The notes beneath the pieces are model-generated. The model was not told the DNA's origin and ran no database searches. It was given only the letters and a program-made list of their open reading frames with translations. A stretch of DNA of 64,000 nucleotides from NCBI GenBank assembly GCA_032622095.1, contig CP136068.1, positions 130,271,989 to 130,335,988 on the forward strand. Direction: 5' to 3'. Source of the stretch: Siphonodentalium dalli. Its lineage: Eukaryota; Mollusca; Scaphopoda; Gadilida; Siphonodentaliidae. Shown here piece by piece: positions 38,206-49,170 of this stretch. Every line of letters starts with the position of its first letter. Positions within the stretch are counted from its first letter, which is position 1. The translations under genes were made by a program, and so were the position numbers.

Positions 38206-40590
38206 GGCCAAGTCAAGACAAATTCCCGGCGAGAAATTTCAATACTTCCATATTTCAGATTTTCACACTACTGTTCAGTAGTAAATCCTCATTATCGATA
38301 CTTATTAGTAATATTAGTGCCCCTTGCAGTCGCCTGATGTCGAAGAACACCATTCCATGACATTCCCCGCGTCATGTCACCTATGCGTATCAATTTTTCC
38401 CTCGTACAATTTAAATAGATACCAAACGATCTGTATTGATCATCTATGCTTATATGATTTGTTAGCCCCACTTTAAGTCATCTGATGTCAAAGGCGCATA
38501 TCCCATGGCATTCCACTGGTCATACATAACCCATGTGTACAATTTTTCCTACATATCTTCTAAACAAAGATTGACCCTCTTTTAATGATGTACTACTATC
38601 CCTTTAAGTGGACGAAAATAAATTGCGTTTTGGTACATTATTTGACTACGAAGGTATCGCGTGTTACGATATAAAGGTGTATATTATTTGAATGGTATAC
38701 ACGTTGAGCGTCGTACAATGAGAAAAACAACAACTTGCTATGTGACAGTGTCGGCCATTTTTTGCGGCATGTGCTCGTCTACAATATATTGTGCATTCTG
38801 GTACGATGTATATAAACACAATCCTCATTATTCACGTGTCCTCGCAAAGAAACACGACTTTAAGATATTGATGTCCTATAATGTATCCAAAATGCATACA
38901 TGTGTTTGATTTACCGAACTACTCAACACTCAAAATACACCAAGTCTGTGCTAACTCTTGAATTTATTGGTGACTTGGACAGCTTGGAGAGTATACATGT
39001 CCATTGTATATCCCTTTATCCAGTATATATACACACAAACTACATGTATGCCTTATATCGCAACAAGACCACAATGTGGCTCAGTTTGTTACTGGCATGG
39101 CATGGCGCATACGCCTCCAACAAATGCGAACCTGATTCAAATCAAGACAAGAGTCGATTTGTGATTTATGGACATAGATGGTAACAGGATGCGTGCGTCT
39201 GGAAAAGTTTGCCAGTAACTGTCCAATGAATGTGGTTTCTATGTACAATGTAGTGATTTATCGGTGGAATGATTCAACTGCACAATGCATATTTGACGCC
39301 CGACAAACACCGATATACCTGATTACTCCTTGAGCAGATAACACGAAGAAATTCCCAAAATCGTGTACATCATTTCGATGTTATAGAATTGACGAATGCA
39401 ACGAATATATGGGACCTCATTGATTTAGTTACATGTGCCATATGTATTAACGTAAGAACTGTTTTGTTTCAATGACAAACATTCAAAATGAGACCATGAT
39501 ACTATATGTAGCAATTGCTCACAATATACCCACCTCATGATCAATAGAGACAAACGTTTATTGTTGTACTGACTGCAAGATCGGTAAACTTGTCGCAACT
39601 TATATCAATATGAATTGTACCATGGGATTGGACAGATGCTCAGCATAATATGCTATCCGAATAGCTTCTGATATTGTGCAGCTGTTTCCATGTCAAAAAG
39701 CGCGGATTTGTGATACATGCTCGGATTGGGGAATGTAATATCAGTGAAGGTGGTTTCTACATGAATTGAAGCGATTTCCAAGTAGAATAATTCAACTGCA
39801 TGTAGAAATCACTGACGCCTGACAATAATTCATACAATTGAGTGTGCCTCTTATATATTCTTATACATTTAGTTATATGTATTAAAGTGTATCGTGTACA
39901 TTGGAATACTGTAACAACGAGTACGTATTACATCAAGTAATTGGTAACTTTTCTGTTGTCATGTTGACCGAACATAAATTCATGGAATACGTATAGACAC
40001 ATATTGTCAGACATTATAGATACTTCACAATCATTTTGGTTCAAATCGGCGATAACAAAAACGACAAATTTTTCCCCTCCCCTAACCCGGACAAATTCGA
40101 GCGGACCTTTCTAAAAATGTCACCGTTTCGTCTTCTGTCTATGTTTAAGACACTCACATAGACCAAATCCAACTGGTGCGCTTCGACTAGGATAAGATCT
40201 GACCACAAGCACTTTCTACACATGACATTTATGAATAACAATTTTGATGTGCTCTTATTTCGACATTTCGATTTACACAAATCTTGCATGAGGATGATCA
40301 GTACGTCGCATAGATACATGACAGTAAAACAGACAAAGTTTGCACCCCTTCCCATGTGTTCGGACCTTGGTGAACATGTCCTCGATTCGTGCCATTTCGA
40401 TACTTAACAAGGTTTCGTGAACCGAATCCAGCTGCTTGGCTTGTTATAGGAGAAGATCTGGTTACAAACTTTTTCAAAACAAATTGTAAGGGGCATAACT
40501 CTGGAAAGCAAGTTAGGACATAAACCTAAATGTTTCTTTCAGTTGTAACTTTTCAAGGTGCATATACCTACCAAATTTCAATTGAATATC
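38206..40590. other. No gene; weak direct duplications
   Basis: Diverged direct repeats occur near 38330/38475 (GTCRYCTGATGTC words), near 39180-39330/39725-39850 (GTGGTTTCTA...TTCAACTGCA) and near 40190/40445 (AGAAGATCTG-like words). The second pair resembles the body of the SINE at 49985-50285 and may be SINE relics. The frames have no family signature. Confidence 0.45.
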
Positions 40591-40592
40591 AA

Positions 40593-40675
40593 TATACTTC
40601 CATATTAAAATATGGAAGTATACAAATGAATTTTAAGAATAACAGTATACTTCCATATTAAAACTATGGAAGTAT
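40593..40675. repeat. Two near-identical hairpins
   Basis: ATACTTCCATATTAAAATAT plus its complementary half forms a 28-bp near-perfect palindrome at about 40594-40621. A variant occurs again at about 40647-40674. They lie just past the 3' end of the LINE relic on the minus strand. Confidence 0.75.
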
Positions 40676-40689
40676 AATTTGCGGCGTCC

Positions 40690-41880
40690 CCGTAAGACAG
40701 GGGTGTGTTGGTTGTATATAGATAATTACGTGGTAAATAGATAACTTCGTCACAATTAAATGTAAATAACTGTAATTATACCGGTAAGTGTGAATATAAT
40801 GACCATATATCATTATACATGTATATGTGGTTGCTTCGGTAGCCCAAAACCAACAGTTCAGAGCGTACGGTTCGTTACTAGTATTACAGAACAGACGAGA
40901 GTTTAAAAGTATGGCTGTATCTGTATCTGTACGTTTATCAGCGCTGGAGCCTTTGGATTGTGTTTGCGATGCGGAGGGCCGTTGTTTCCTCGGATGCGCT
41001 ATCATCCAGGCTGTTCCACGCTTCGATAGCTCGAACAAAGAATGAGTATTTGAATTTTGCCGTGTTTGCTCATGTCCTTTCGATGGAGTTCGAGTTAATA
41101 TACTCCTTCTTTTCGATGTTTGATGTAACAAGCCTGGGTACTGTTTCGCCTTTATTTCCCTTCCTTTCTTCTTAGCTAGTAATTAGAGTGTCTTTTGATG
41201 GAATAGCCGACAGCAGCCCATCCACTACTCTGCCGAACAGATTCATTCTCATTTGGTTTCTTCTTTGTTGTAGCGACTCCATAACTTGTTCCATTAACGC
41301 GTCGGTTACGGCTCCTTTTGTTCTTGCGTGGTACTTGTTTTTTAATGAATCTCACCCTCTTTTGTTGACACTTTGAATTACGTTGATGTCTTTTTGCTGG
41401 GGTATGGGTCCAAACATCCGCTGCATGCTACTGCTTGCTTTTTAACGATCCTGGATATGTGGGATGACCAATTGCTGGTATTAGTGATGTTTATACCTAG
41501 TTAGTGCGTTTCTACATGCATGCGTTGACGTGGGTTTTATTGACAAGATGTTGCATTTCCTCGTATGGAACCGCATGCCCAAAACGCTGCCCATGTTTCT
41601 AGTGAATTGAGATCTTCTTGAAGAGCAATATGGTCTTGTTGATTCTTTATCTGGCGGTATAGAAGACAATCATCGGCGAAGAGTTGGACTCGCGATGTGA
41701 ATGCTTGTGGTAAGTCATTTATGTGACACAGAAAGAGGAGATTACCGAGTACAGCGACAAGCGGTACGCCGGACTCAACAGCTGTGTGTTTTGAGAATTC
41801 CCCTTCCACTGCTACTAAAATCTGCCGTTGTGTTAAGGAAGGTGTCTATCCACTTGAGAGTTTGAGTTGTAATACTACAG
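40690..41880 (-). pseudogene. LINE reverse transcriptase, C-terminal half
   Basis: On the minus strand, VPLVAVLGNLLFLCHINDLP and FADDCLLYR (catalytic FADD) lie at 41660-41780. They are followed after frameshifts by GMRFHTRKCNILSI near 41560, and by the thumb and tail with HISRIVKKQA near 41440. The C-terminal SFFVRAIEAWNSL motif lies near 40990-41040 and the frame ends near 40900. The motif order is that of Jockey/CR1-type LINEs. It is 5' truncated, as is usual for such insertions, and broken by several frameshifts and stops. The family is different from the LINE at 0.4-4.1 kb, judged by the motif wording. Confidence 0.8.
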
Positions 41881-42118
41881 CTGTTGAGTTTGTGTCAGTG
41901 TTGTGATCGCGGGTGTGCTCCCAGGTCGTAACATTTTATTCAAATAAGGTACACAGGTTAACAATCAAAATGGCTTTACGAACTATGCGAATAAACATTT
42001 ACGTTTTGTTTATCAATATGATCGGAAATACAGGCACGTGTGTTTTCACATATTGTTGATAAGCAGACTATTTAAGTGTTGTTTATCAACAGAGTCAGAA
42101 ATACTACAGCACGTGTTA
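41881..42118. other. Spacer between LINE relic and Harbinger-like element
   Basis: No gene or repeat is visible. It ends with the TTA target duplication of the next element. Confidence 0.4.
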
Positions 42119-43387
42119 GGGTACGTTCATACGCTGGCAATATTGCACTGCAAACTGCAAAAATGCCAGCTGCAAAATTGCCAAAACGGATTAATTTCTG
42201 CCCGCTGTCAACAAATCAGCGTAAGTAGTGATCAATGAACGACAGCCGTTTTGCGTGATTGATGAGCTGTTTGCAATATATCAGAACACGGTGCGTGTTG
42301 GTATTCTTAGGCCAGTCAAAATAATGTCACTTGACATGTTGGAATGTGATATCGCCACGGCCAGCTCTCTCGATGGGATGCTGCTCATATATGAGTACAA
42401 CAAACGTCACCTAGACAGGAGATGGTGCGTCCGCACTTGGCTCAACGAAGATAACCGACGAATTCAAATCTTCCCGGGTATCATACCAAACTCCAAACTT
42501 GTCATAAATAATAATTTTAGTCACATATTCGTTGGTCTTCATGTTAAGCAAAACAATAAGTTAAGAAAAACGGGGGAGGGGACGTGGTGCTTATGTTAAA
42601 CAAAACAAAGAAATCAAATAAATAGTAATACAAGTTAATCAAAAGCACGCAATATATTGTTATTCAAATGGCACGAATAATAATATACGCCCATATATGC
42701 TTTATCAATGCCACAGACTAACATCCCATTATCCCTACTGTTAGACCACACCCCACCACCACGACGACACAACCAGTCACCTTTAAACCACTACAATTAC
42801 ATCGATATCGCAGTCTTGGTAGATAGTGTTGGCACGTATTCGAACCCCAGCTTGATCTGAATTGAGTGATATCTCAATGTGCCATTCTGATCGATACATG
42901 ACCATTTCGATAACAATTGAGAATTTGTACACTGAAGTAAGCACATTTGAAACAATGCATGGATACTCATAGTGAGTCCTGCCACCACCTCCCCAATAGC
43001 TCCCACATTTATGACTCGGGAAGCATCACTTTTGGTACTATTTGTATCACGCCATATCATCATATCCTCATATAACGGAGATGCACATGTATAATTATGT
43101 GTGCATGAGAATAACAGAGAACACACCCCGATCCCATTCGATAGTATCAAGGACGGTACAGACACAATCAAATATTGTTAGTGGCCTTGTGTTGTGGCCA
43201 CCGGCAGAGAGGTATACACCCGTTATCATATACCACCGTTGATTGTTGACGACCAGCCACGACACAGCACGAGCTCGTCGGTAGCTGGCAAAAATGCCAG
43301 CTAACAAAACAAAACAAAACAAAACAACCTTTGCAGCTGGCATTTTTGCAGTTTGCAGTGCAATATTGCCAGCGTATGAACGTACCC
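42119..43387. mobile_element. PIF/Harbinger-type DNA transposon, internally deleted
   Basis: The left end GGGTACGTTCATACGCTGGC and the complementary right end form an inverted repeat of about 55-60 bp. TTA flanks both sides (42116-42118 and 43388-43390), the 3-bp duplication typical of PIF/Harbinger elements. At 1.27 kb it is shorter than an autonomous copy. It retains a frame resembling the start of a Harbinger transposase (42228-42599). A purely repetitive (AAAAC)n tract lies near 43303-43327, just inside the right repeat. Confidence 0.82.
42228..42599 (+). pseudogene. Harbinger transposase N-terminal remnant
   Basis: The 123-codon frame contains RRWCVRTWLNEDNRR at about residues 65-79. 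This resembles the conserved basic W-V-R-P/T-W segment near the N-terminus of PIF/Harbinger DDE transposases. The frame then runs into sequence without the DDE catalytic blocks and stops. The Trp-Cys-Val-Arg core and the surrounding Harbinger ends support the call. No Asp-Asp-Glu domain remains, so the protein could not transpose DNA. The start is uncertain; an ATG at 42235-42237 or the internal ATG codons are all possible. Confidence 0.55.
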
Positions 43388-43543
43388 TTAATGTACGCAT
43401 TGTTTAGAAACAGCAAGATCGGTAGTAACTTAATTTCGATTAGAATAATAATATTCTAGTTGTTGATGTTAAACTAACAACTAATAAATCAATCAAAATG
43501 TATTAGAATAGACTCAAATTAAATTTTATAAAAAAGTTTTTTT

Positions 43544-43952
43544 GTCAGACGCACGTTTTGTCAAAACAATCTTGTAATTAAAAATGATTTTTTTCAAAAT
43601 CTGAGCGGAATTTCTTTCAGAAATTTAGTACAAACTATTATTGTGACACAATAATTAAGAACCATTGACCCGTTGGAAATTATAACATCACTTACTTTAC
43701 TTTTATGGCATCAATAAGAATGTTTGTGTTCAGCCCGATTTTTCATTGACAAACAGGCATGGCATGAAAAATGATTTATGTGTTGTTGCCATTCTAATTC
43801 AAATAATCATTAAATGTCACAAATCAAGAACAATTAAGTCAATGGTTCTTAAATACTGTGTCATAATAATAGTTTGTACCAAAGAAATTCCAAACAAATG
43901 AAAAAATTCTGATAGAAATACCATGACATTGTTTGCAAAACGTGCGTCTGAC
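43544..43952. mobile_element. Foldback element with GTCAGACGCACGTTTTG ends
   Basis: The left arm GTCAGACGCACGTTTTG and the complementary right arm form long, imperfect inverted repeats. These extend inward through words such as CAAACTATTATTGTGACAC and ACCATTGAC, about 130 bp per arm. The element is 409 bp and non-coding. No clear target duplication is seen. Confidence 0.72.
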
Positions 43953-43967
43953 CCTTACTATTGTGAC

Positions 43968-46612
43968 CAACACACCGTGACATTGTGGCTCAGCATGCAT
44001 CCTGATTGCTTAAGTGGCTGAGAGAAATCTACACTTCCCCGTGAACGAAGCTCTGCTCAGTTATCAACCTTGTGATCTGTGTGATGTGACTTCTTTCAAA
44101 ATAGTTGATCCGTTAACCACATGCGGCAGACAGCTGTGTTGAATAATGGCCGTTGTAGGGAAATTGGGAAAATTCACTTCTCCAATTCCACCCCTAGACT
44201 TAGAAAAGGTGCCAATATCCGCTTTGGCAGCAAATTATCCTTATTGGTGAAGGTTAGCCATTATACGAACCCATACCTTTTGAGCAAACTGTGATATGCA
44301 ATCCTCATTAGAGCAATTCCAAATGCGATACCAATTTGTCCACGCGAATACGTACTTTAATAATTTTCACTCGATTAGTAACAACTTGTTGAGATAGTGT
44401 GTTCTAGTACAAACATGACTTTTGTGCAAACTGTGAAATGCAATCCATATTGGAGCAACTTAGAACTGTCACAATTGGTCTGTGGAATTCCAAATGTGAT
44501 TCCAATGTGTCCACGCGAATCAGTACTTTAATCGTTTTCATTCGATTGTTAACAACTGGTTGTGTGTTACAGTACAAACAGAAGCAAATGAAAACTATAC
44601 TGATGATTTAGCAAGATCGAAAGTGACGGGATCCTACGGAGTCCTACCATTGGTTGTAAGACAACATTTCCATCTTTAATTTGAATGTGTGTCACACAAT
44701 TGTAAGGCCCTTAATCGCTGTGGCAGCACCATTGACTGTTATAAATTGTCAGATACTCCACTAAACTCGCATGGAAGTGTCTTGAATTCTGAATAATCTA
44801 TCATCGCGTACTTCAATGTCAATGGTTACATTGTCTTGTTGTGCACACACTCCATCTCACAACCACAACAAGGCCATACTGTATCAGATCCAGACAATTA
44901 TAAAACCCCATATAGATTACACCTAGGCCCGCATTATATTAATTGTATGTTATCTTAGTGTGTTGTTCTGGATGAATAATAATATTGCAAATCATTGTCG
45001 GTCGCATACCAGTGATTCGAAAATGGTGAACATTTTAATTGTTTAGTGGTTTACTGTTTCCACAATTGCCACCCTGGTGGCTATATCATGCGTCACAACA
45101 GTAGTTACATGTACAGTCCATTCCAATTATGTTGTTTGCTTTGAAAATAGCTATGGCCCTACAAGATATTTTAACAAAAATCATATGACGTTGTACATAC
45201 TGAATTGTTTCGGATACCGTATGGAACAAAGGTCATTGTGATGAATTTATAATTTGTTCCAGCGATTAAGTATCACGATCAATAAAGAGCCAGCATCAAA
45301 ACAATAGGCCCAAAACAGATTGGAATATTCGTGCTGTTAATTTTTCTCCAATTCTGGTTATCATATTTAGGTCTTCTCGGACACCTTAATCAATTATTCC
45401 ACATTGTGACACAGCAATTCATCGTAGATCTACGAACATTTCTGATAGAGAAAATATTGCACTTTCTCAAATTGTAATAATCCATTTTGGAGAAGAAAGT
45501 TGACATTCTGTACCAAGAAACTATTTGGGATAAGAGGAATTCATATTTTTTCTCCATACATATATACGTGTATGTATACTGGCCATATATGCCAGCGTCC
45601 TCCATTAGCCACATGTGAGCGATTGCTTGAAGCTCGCTGTGACAAACACAAAATTTACGTATTTGCCGACTTTATGGCCTCCATCTTATATCGATGGGAA
45701 CTTTTGTGACATTGAGATGCATGACCATTTTTGACATTGAGATGAAGTTTTGACATTGAGATGAAGTTTTGACATTGAGATGTAGTACCAACTCTCCTCA
45801 CTTGTCTTTTCAGTTCTGCACATTTATTCATTAAAATTACTATAATAGCGAAGGAAATTTTTTAGATTAAATTTCCTGCCCCTTTCTTTACGTCGATTTT
45901 TCAAGGGGATGAGTAGAGTCGGGTCCTTACAATATTTTAAATTTCAAATTTGGTCTCCATTTGGGCAATCATCTTCATATCGGAGTGCAATTGTACGGTC
46001 TAAAAGATGACACGATGTCATAACACAAAAAACATATATACATTTTGGACACGATCTTGATTTATTTAAATCGCTCGGGACGCCCACATATACCTGAATA
46101 TTGCTACAGAAACACCATACGTGTATTATGGTAATAAGGTGGAAAACAACTATCAGAAAAGTTATACATCCCCAAAAGTACGGGGTTGGCTGCCGGACTA
46201 ACCATACATGCCACACCCCAATCTGATCGTCAACGCACTTCATAATGATCTTCGGGTGACCTTTAGATGGGAACATCGTCAAAAAACATGGCCTCCAGCA
46301 ACCATCTTGGAGTTTACACTTTGCATGACTAAATAAATCGGCACACCTACAGGCTACATCTCTCGTTCAATTGTCACCAAACTGCATATGGATCTTCGGT
46401 GACCTCTAGATGGGAGCCACCGATTTGTTCCCATATACGATAACAAAACGTGGCCTCCTGTGGCCATCTTGGATCACATTTGAATCACATTCTGCATCCC
46501 ACGATTATTGGAGTAATGTTTTGAAACTTTTCAGTCATATCTAGGATCACTTCATTCAAATTTGAACGATTTTCGATGAAAATCACGGCATCTTGGATTT
46601 AACATTTGTGCG
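43968..46612 (-). repeat. Non-coding repeat family, copy B (uninterrupted)
   Basis: This is the inverted counterpart of 31338-33452 plus 37808-38205. A local direct duplication of about 180 bp occurs at 44265-44530, where TTTGTGCAAACTGTGAAATG-type words repeat. An extra segment of about 180 bp at 45610-45790, not present in copy A, carries a 19-bp tandem repeat. Near the right end, modules with CATCTTGG repeat about every 170 bp. Confidence 0.85.
45703..45785 (+). repeat. 19-bp tandem repeat
   Basis: TTTTGACATTGAGATGAAG is present about three times in a row, with a diverged first copy (TTTTGTGACATTGAGATGCA) slightly upstream. Confidence 0.9.
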
Positions 46613-46842
46613 TGACTAAATACGTCAGCACACCCTACAGTAGTAAACAGTTTTTATCCAAGTGATCCCAAACTTCATATGGCTCTTATGGTTGACCTCT
46701 GGTATTGTTTAAACATTTAAACTGTCCATATTCCTTACCGCTCCATTAAAGTAATGTATGACATTATCTCCTCTCCAAGTTGAGCTAAATTGTCCAGTTC
46801 GTGATCTTATTTTAAACCAACAATAATTGTGATCTATTTCAG

Positions 46843-47250
46843 GCAGCAGGCAGTACCAAGCCTGATCCTGTTGATGTATCCTTGATGTGTGGTGATTCGG
46901 ATGATCAGTTAGCAGTCGGAATATATAATGAATTAAAGAACTACAAAGAGTACAATTGTACAAAAAGCAATCCGATTTTGTCTCGCAAACTAGACCTGGA
47001 TGCCAACTTTGTCCTATTATTCCTGTCCAAAGCATCTCTTAAACAGAATACATATGACATTATCCGGCTTATCATGGAATACTTTACTGGCCGTGATAAC
47101 AATGTGATTATCGTGCCAATTCTTGTTGGTATTAAAATAAGGGAGGTGCCTTTCGCTCTCCAGTGGCTTACATACGTTGAGCATACCAATGATGAGATAG
47201 CCAACACCAAAGAGAAAATTCTGGAAATACTGAAAGGTGAGATCTCTTAG
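46843..47250 (+). CDS. TIR-like domain protein, terminal exon
   Basis: An acceptor site (ATCTATTTCAG ending at 46842) opens a frame of 135 codons ending TAG at 47248-47250. The residues fit a Toll/interleukin-1 receptor-like fold. VDVSLMCGDSDDQ corresponds to the first strand and loop, and LAVGIYNELKNYK to the first helix. DANFVLLFLSKASL is the strand with the conserved Ser, DNNVIIVPILVG is the next strand, and VPFALQWLTYV is the final helix region. TIR domains act as signalling adaptors or NAD-cleaving enzymes. The catalytic Glu region (DIIRLIMEYF) is not certain. Upstream exons are not visible, so it may be a duplicated exon or the end of a gene with distant exons. The splice site and poly(A) signal favour a real host gene. 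Confidence 0.68.
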   Translation, partial: AAGSTKPDPVDVSLMCGDSDDQLAVGIYNELKNYKEYNCTKSNPILSRKLDLDANFVLLFLSKASLKQNTYDIIRLIMEYFTGRDNNVIIVPILVGIKIREVPFALQWLTYVEHTNDEIANTKEKILEILKGEIS

Positions 47251-47311
47251 TTCGCCACACAGGGACCCACCCAGAGGACAGGTCCGCAGAACAAAAATTG
47301 ACCCGAACTCC

Positions 47312-47317
47312 AATAAA
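47312..47317 (+). promoter_or_regulatory. Poly(A) signal AATAAA
   Basis: AATAAA lies 62 bases after the stop of the TIR-like exon, where a cleavage and polyadenylation signal is expected. It supports this exon as terminal. Confidence 0.6.
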
Positions 47318-47319
47318 AC

Positions 47320-47955
47320 TTAATCCTACAGAAAGGTACAGTGTGTCTATCGTGTTTTTAAACGCGGCCTCGTGTGGGATATCGTGGTCTCCCTACGGAC
47401 CCGCGATGGTGTATCGCGGGACATTTTGACTGCGAGAGATCGCGGGCCGCGATGAAACCATGCAGACATGTCTTAATTGTGATATATAATGTTTTCTAAT
47501 GCGGAGCATCGCGGGCTGAATCGCGATTGTCCACGATGAACATAATCAAACAACCTTGTGCAGAAGATGTTTCTTCTATGTATGTATCAATTTACTATCA
47601 AAGTTATTTTCCATTTTTCTGATTTATAAGTTTAAAACGCTATGCTTGTATGCCACTCAGACATATTTAAAAACAATAATTGTCTCTGGTATAGTTCGTG
47701 TAAGTAATATGGAATTGTGTTAGAATTTCCTGTGAAATAAATAGAAATAAAACAGACTGTCATGGTGCTATAACACGGCTCTGCTATGAGTTCGCAGTTC
47801 ATGTATTAATTCAAGCGCTTCGAGCTATATAAATGCTATATATTATTATTATTATTTGTATTAAGTGGCTAAGTATCTCAGATAGTCATTATATATCATA
47901 AACATTTAAAACGACGAAGGATAAGATGTCATCGATACGGGAATATAGGGAATGA
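47320..47955. other. No gene; CG-rich patch
   Basis: From 47360 to 47545 words such as TCGCGGG and CCGCGAT recur, giving an unusually CpG-dense patch for this window. Further on is AT-rich DNA with no gene. Confidence 0.45.
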
Positions 47956-47959
47956 CGGT

Positions 47960-48470
47960 ATGCTCATGGGCGGGGTGTATGGGTGTGCAACTATAGTGGC
48001 TGAATTGTCATGGATGAGGTGACTATGCAAAGTCTTGAGTGGATGGATGGCTGTGTGTGCGAGGTGTTGGTCTATCTGTATTCTGGAAGGGTTGTGTGGC
48101 CATTAGTGTATATGTCTACATGGAGTGACTGTATTGTCATGATGAGCAGGAGTAAGGCGAATATGTATACAGGGAATGACTGTATGTGAATATGCATACT
48201 GGGCCTGATGATCACGAATGTGGTGAGTAGGTATACAGCGAGTGACTATATGGTCCTGGATGGGGTGTATGAGTATACCTGGTGTGACTGCATGGCGATT
48301 CATGACCGTATGGTCATGTATTGTTGTATGGGTATACCTAGTGTGGCTAAACGCCATGACTGAGGTTAATATGTATGGAGCGAGTGGCTAATTTGTGTGG
48401 TGTCTATGTATATCTGGAGAGACTGTACATGTCATTGTGTGGGTTGTGCGGGTGTACTTTGGGTGGCTAT
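47960..48470 (+). repeat. Degenerate minisatellite
   Basis: GTATGGGTATACCTRGTGTG-like units recur in diverged form at roughly 40-48 bp, including GTGACTGTATGGTCATG words. The minus-strand frame rich in His, Thr, Ile and Arg (48103-48357) follows from the repeat. Confidence 0.7.
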
Positions 48471-48948
48471 CGTTTCTACGATAAAACAAGGATATAGTAA
48501 TCGTCATGTTATGTCATGCCAGGGTGTTCTCCGTCTTGGTGGCGTCTATGCACAATTGAAGAAAAGCTAAACAGTGTTCCTAGCAATAGTTGAATCCAGC
48601 GAGACGATATACTGATTACCCCAACACTGTGAATGTTTACCGAACCATGCTCGTGGCTACACGATGAAACAACAAGACCTGAATTATTACTATTCTAAGC
48701 ACAACGCTGTTTTTTATTTTGTATCAGATTATGTGCTAAATGTACGAAAATCTACACACCTGCATTGATGACTGGACTAAATGACACGATATATCAAATG
48801 CGGCCATAATCTTAGTCTAACACATATATGTTCGGCGTGGTCGTAGGTAGTGGGTAGGGGTGAAAGAGAGACCGCTACAGGTTCTGTGGATCTGAAGTTA
48901 TCGGATCCGAAGTCTATGCCGTTGAGTATGTGATTGTGGGGGTTGTTT

Positions 48949-49170
48949 ATGCGGATGGGGAAGGTTAATATACCCGCGGGGTCCCTCGTGAAAACACAGA
49001 TAGTGAAAATGGATTTTTTTTTGGGTATATATCTCTTTGATACAACCGGCCTCGTGTGTATAAATATTGATAGTACGCAGAATTATATCGCGGGGAAAAA
49101 AAACCCAATCCCGAGAACACTTCCCAATTTATCGTGTAGCTGTAAGGTAGCGATATTATTTTTCGTTTAA
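48949..49170 (+). CDS. Short orphan frame at the left edge of the virus-like block
   Basis: From the first in-frame ATG (48949) 73 codons run to a stop at 49168-49170. The middle is hydrophobic (FFLGIYLFDTTGLVCINI), and a T9 run lies inside it. It is placed just before the acidic protein gene, which is on the same strand. I recognise no family. It may be a decayed gene or a chance frame; its place in the cluster is the only argument for it. Confidence 0.2.
   Translation: MRMGKVNIPAGSLVKTQIVKMDFFLGIYLFDTTGLVCINIDSTQNYIAGKKNPIPRTLPNLSCSCKVAILFFV

Noticed and set aside
40041-40407. Overlapping 104- and 61-residue frames on opposite strands
   Set aside because: They lie in a weak direct duplication and have no motif; chance frames are the simpler reading.
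48103-48357. Histidine-rich protein on the minus strand
   Set aside because: It follows from a minisatellite unit repeated out of exact phase; no gene context.
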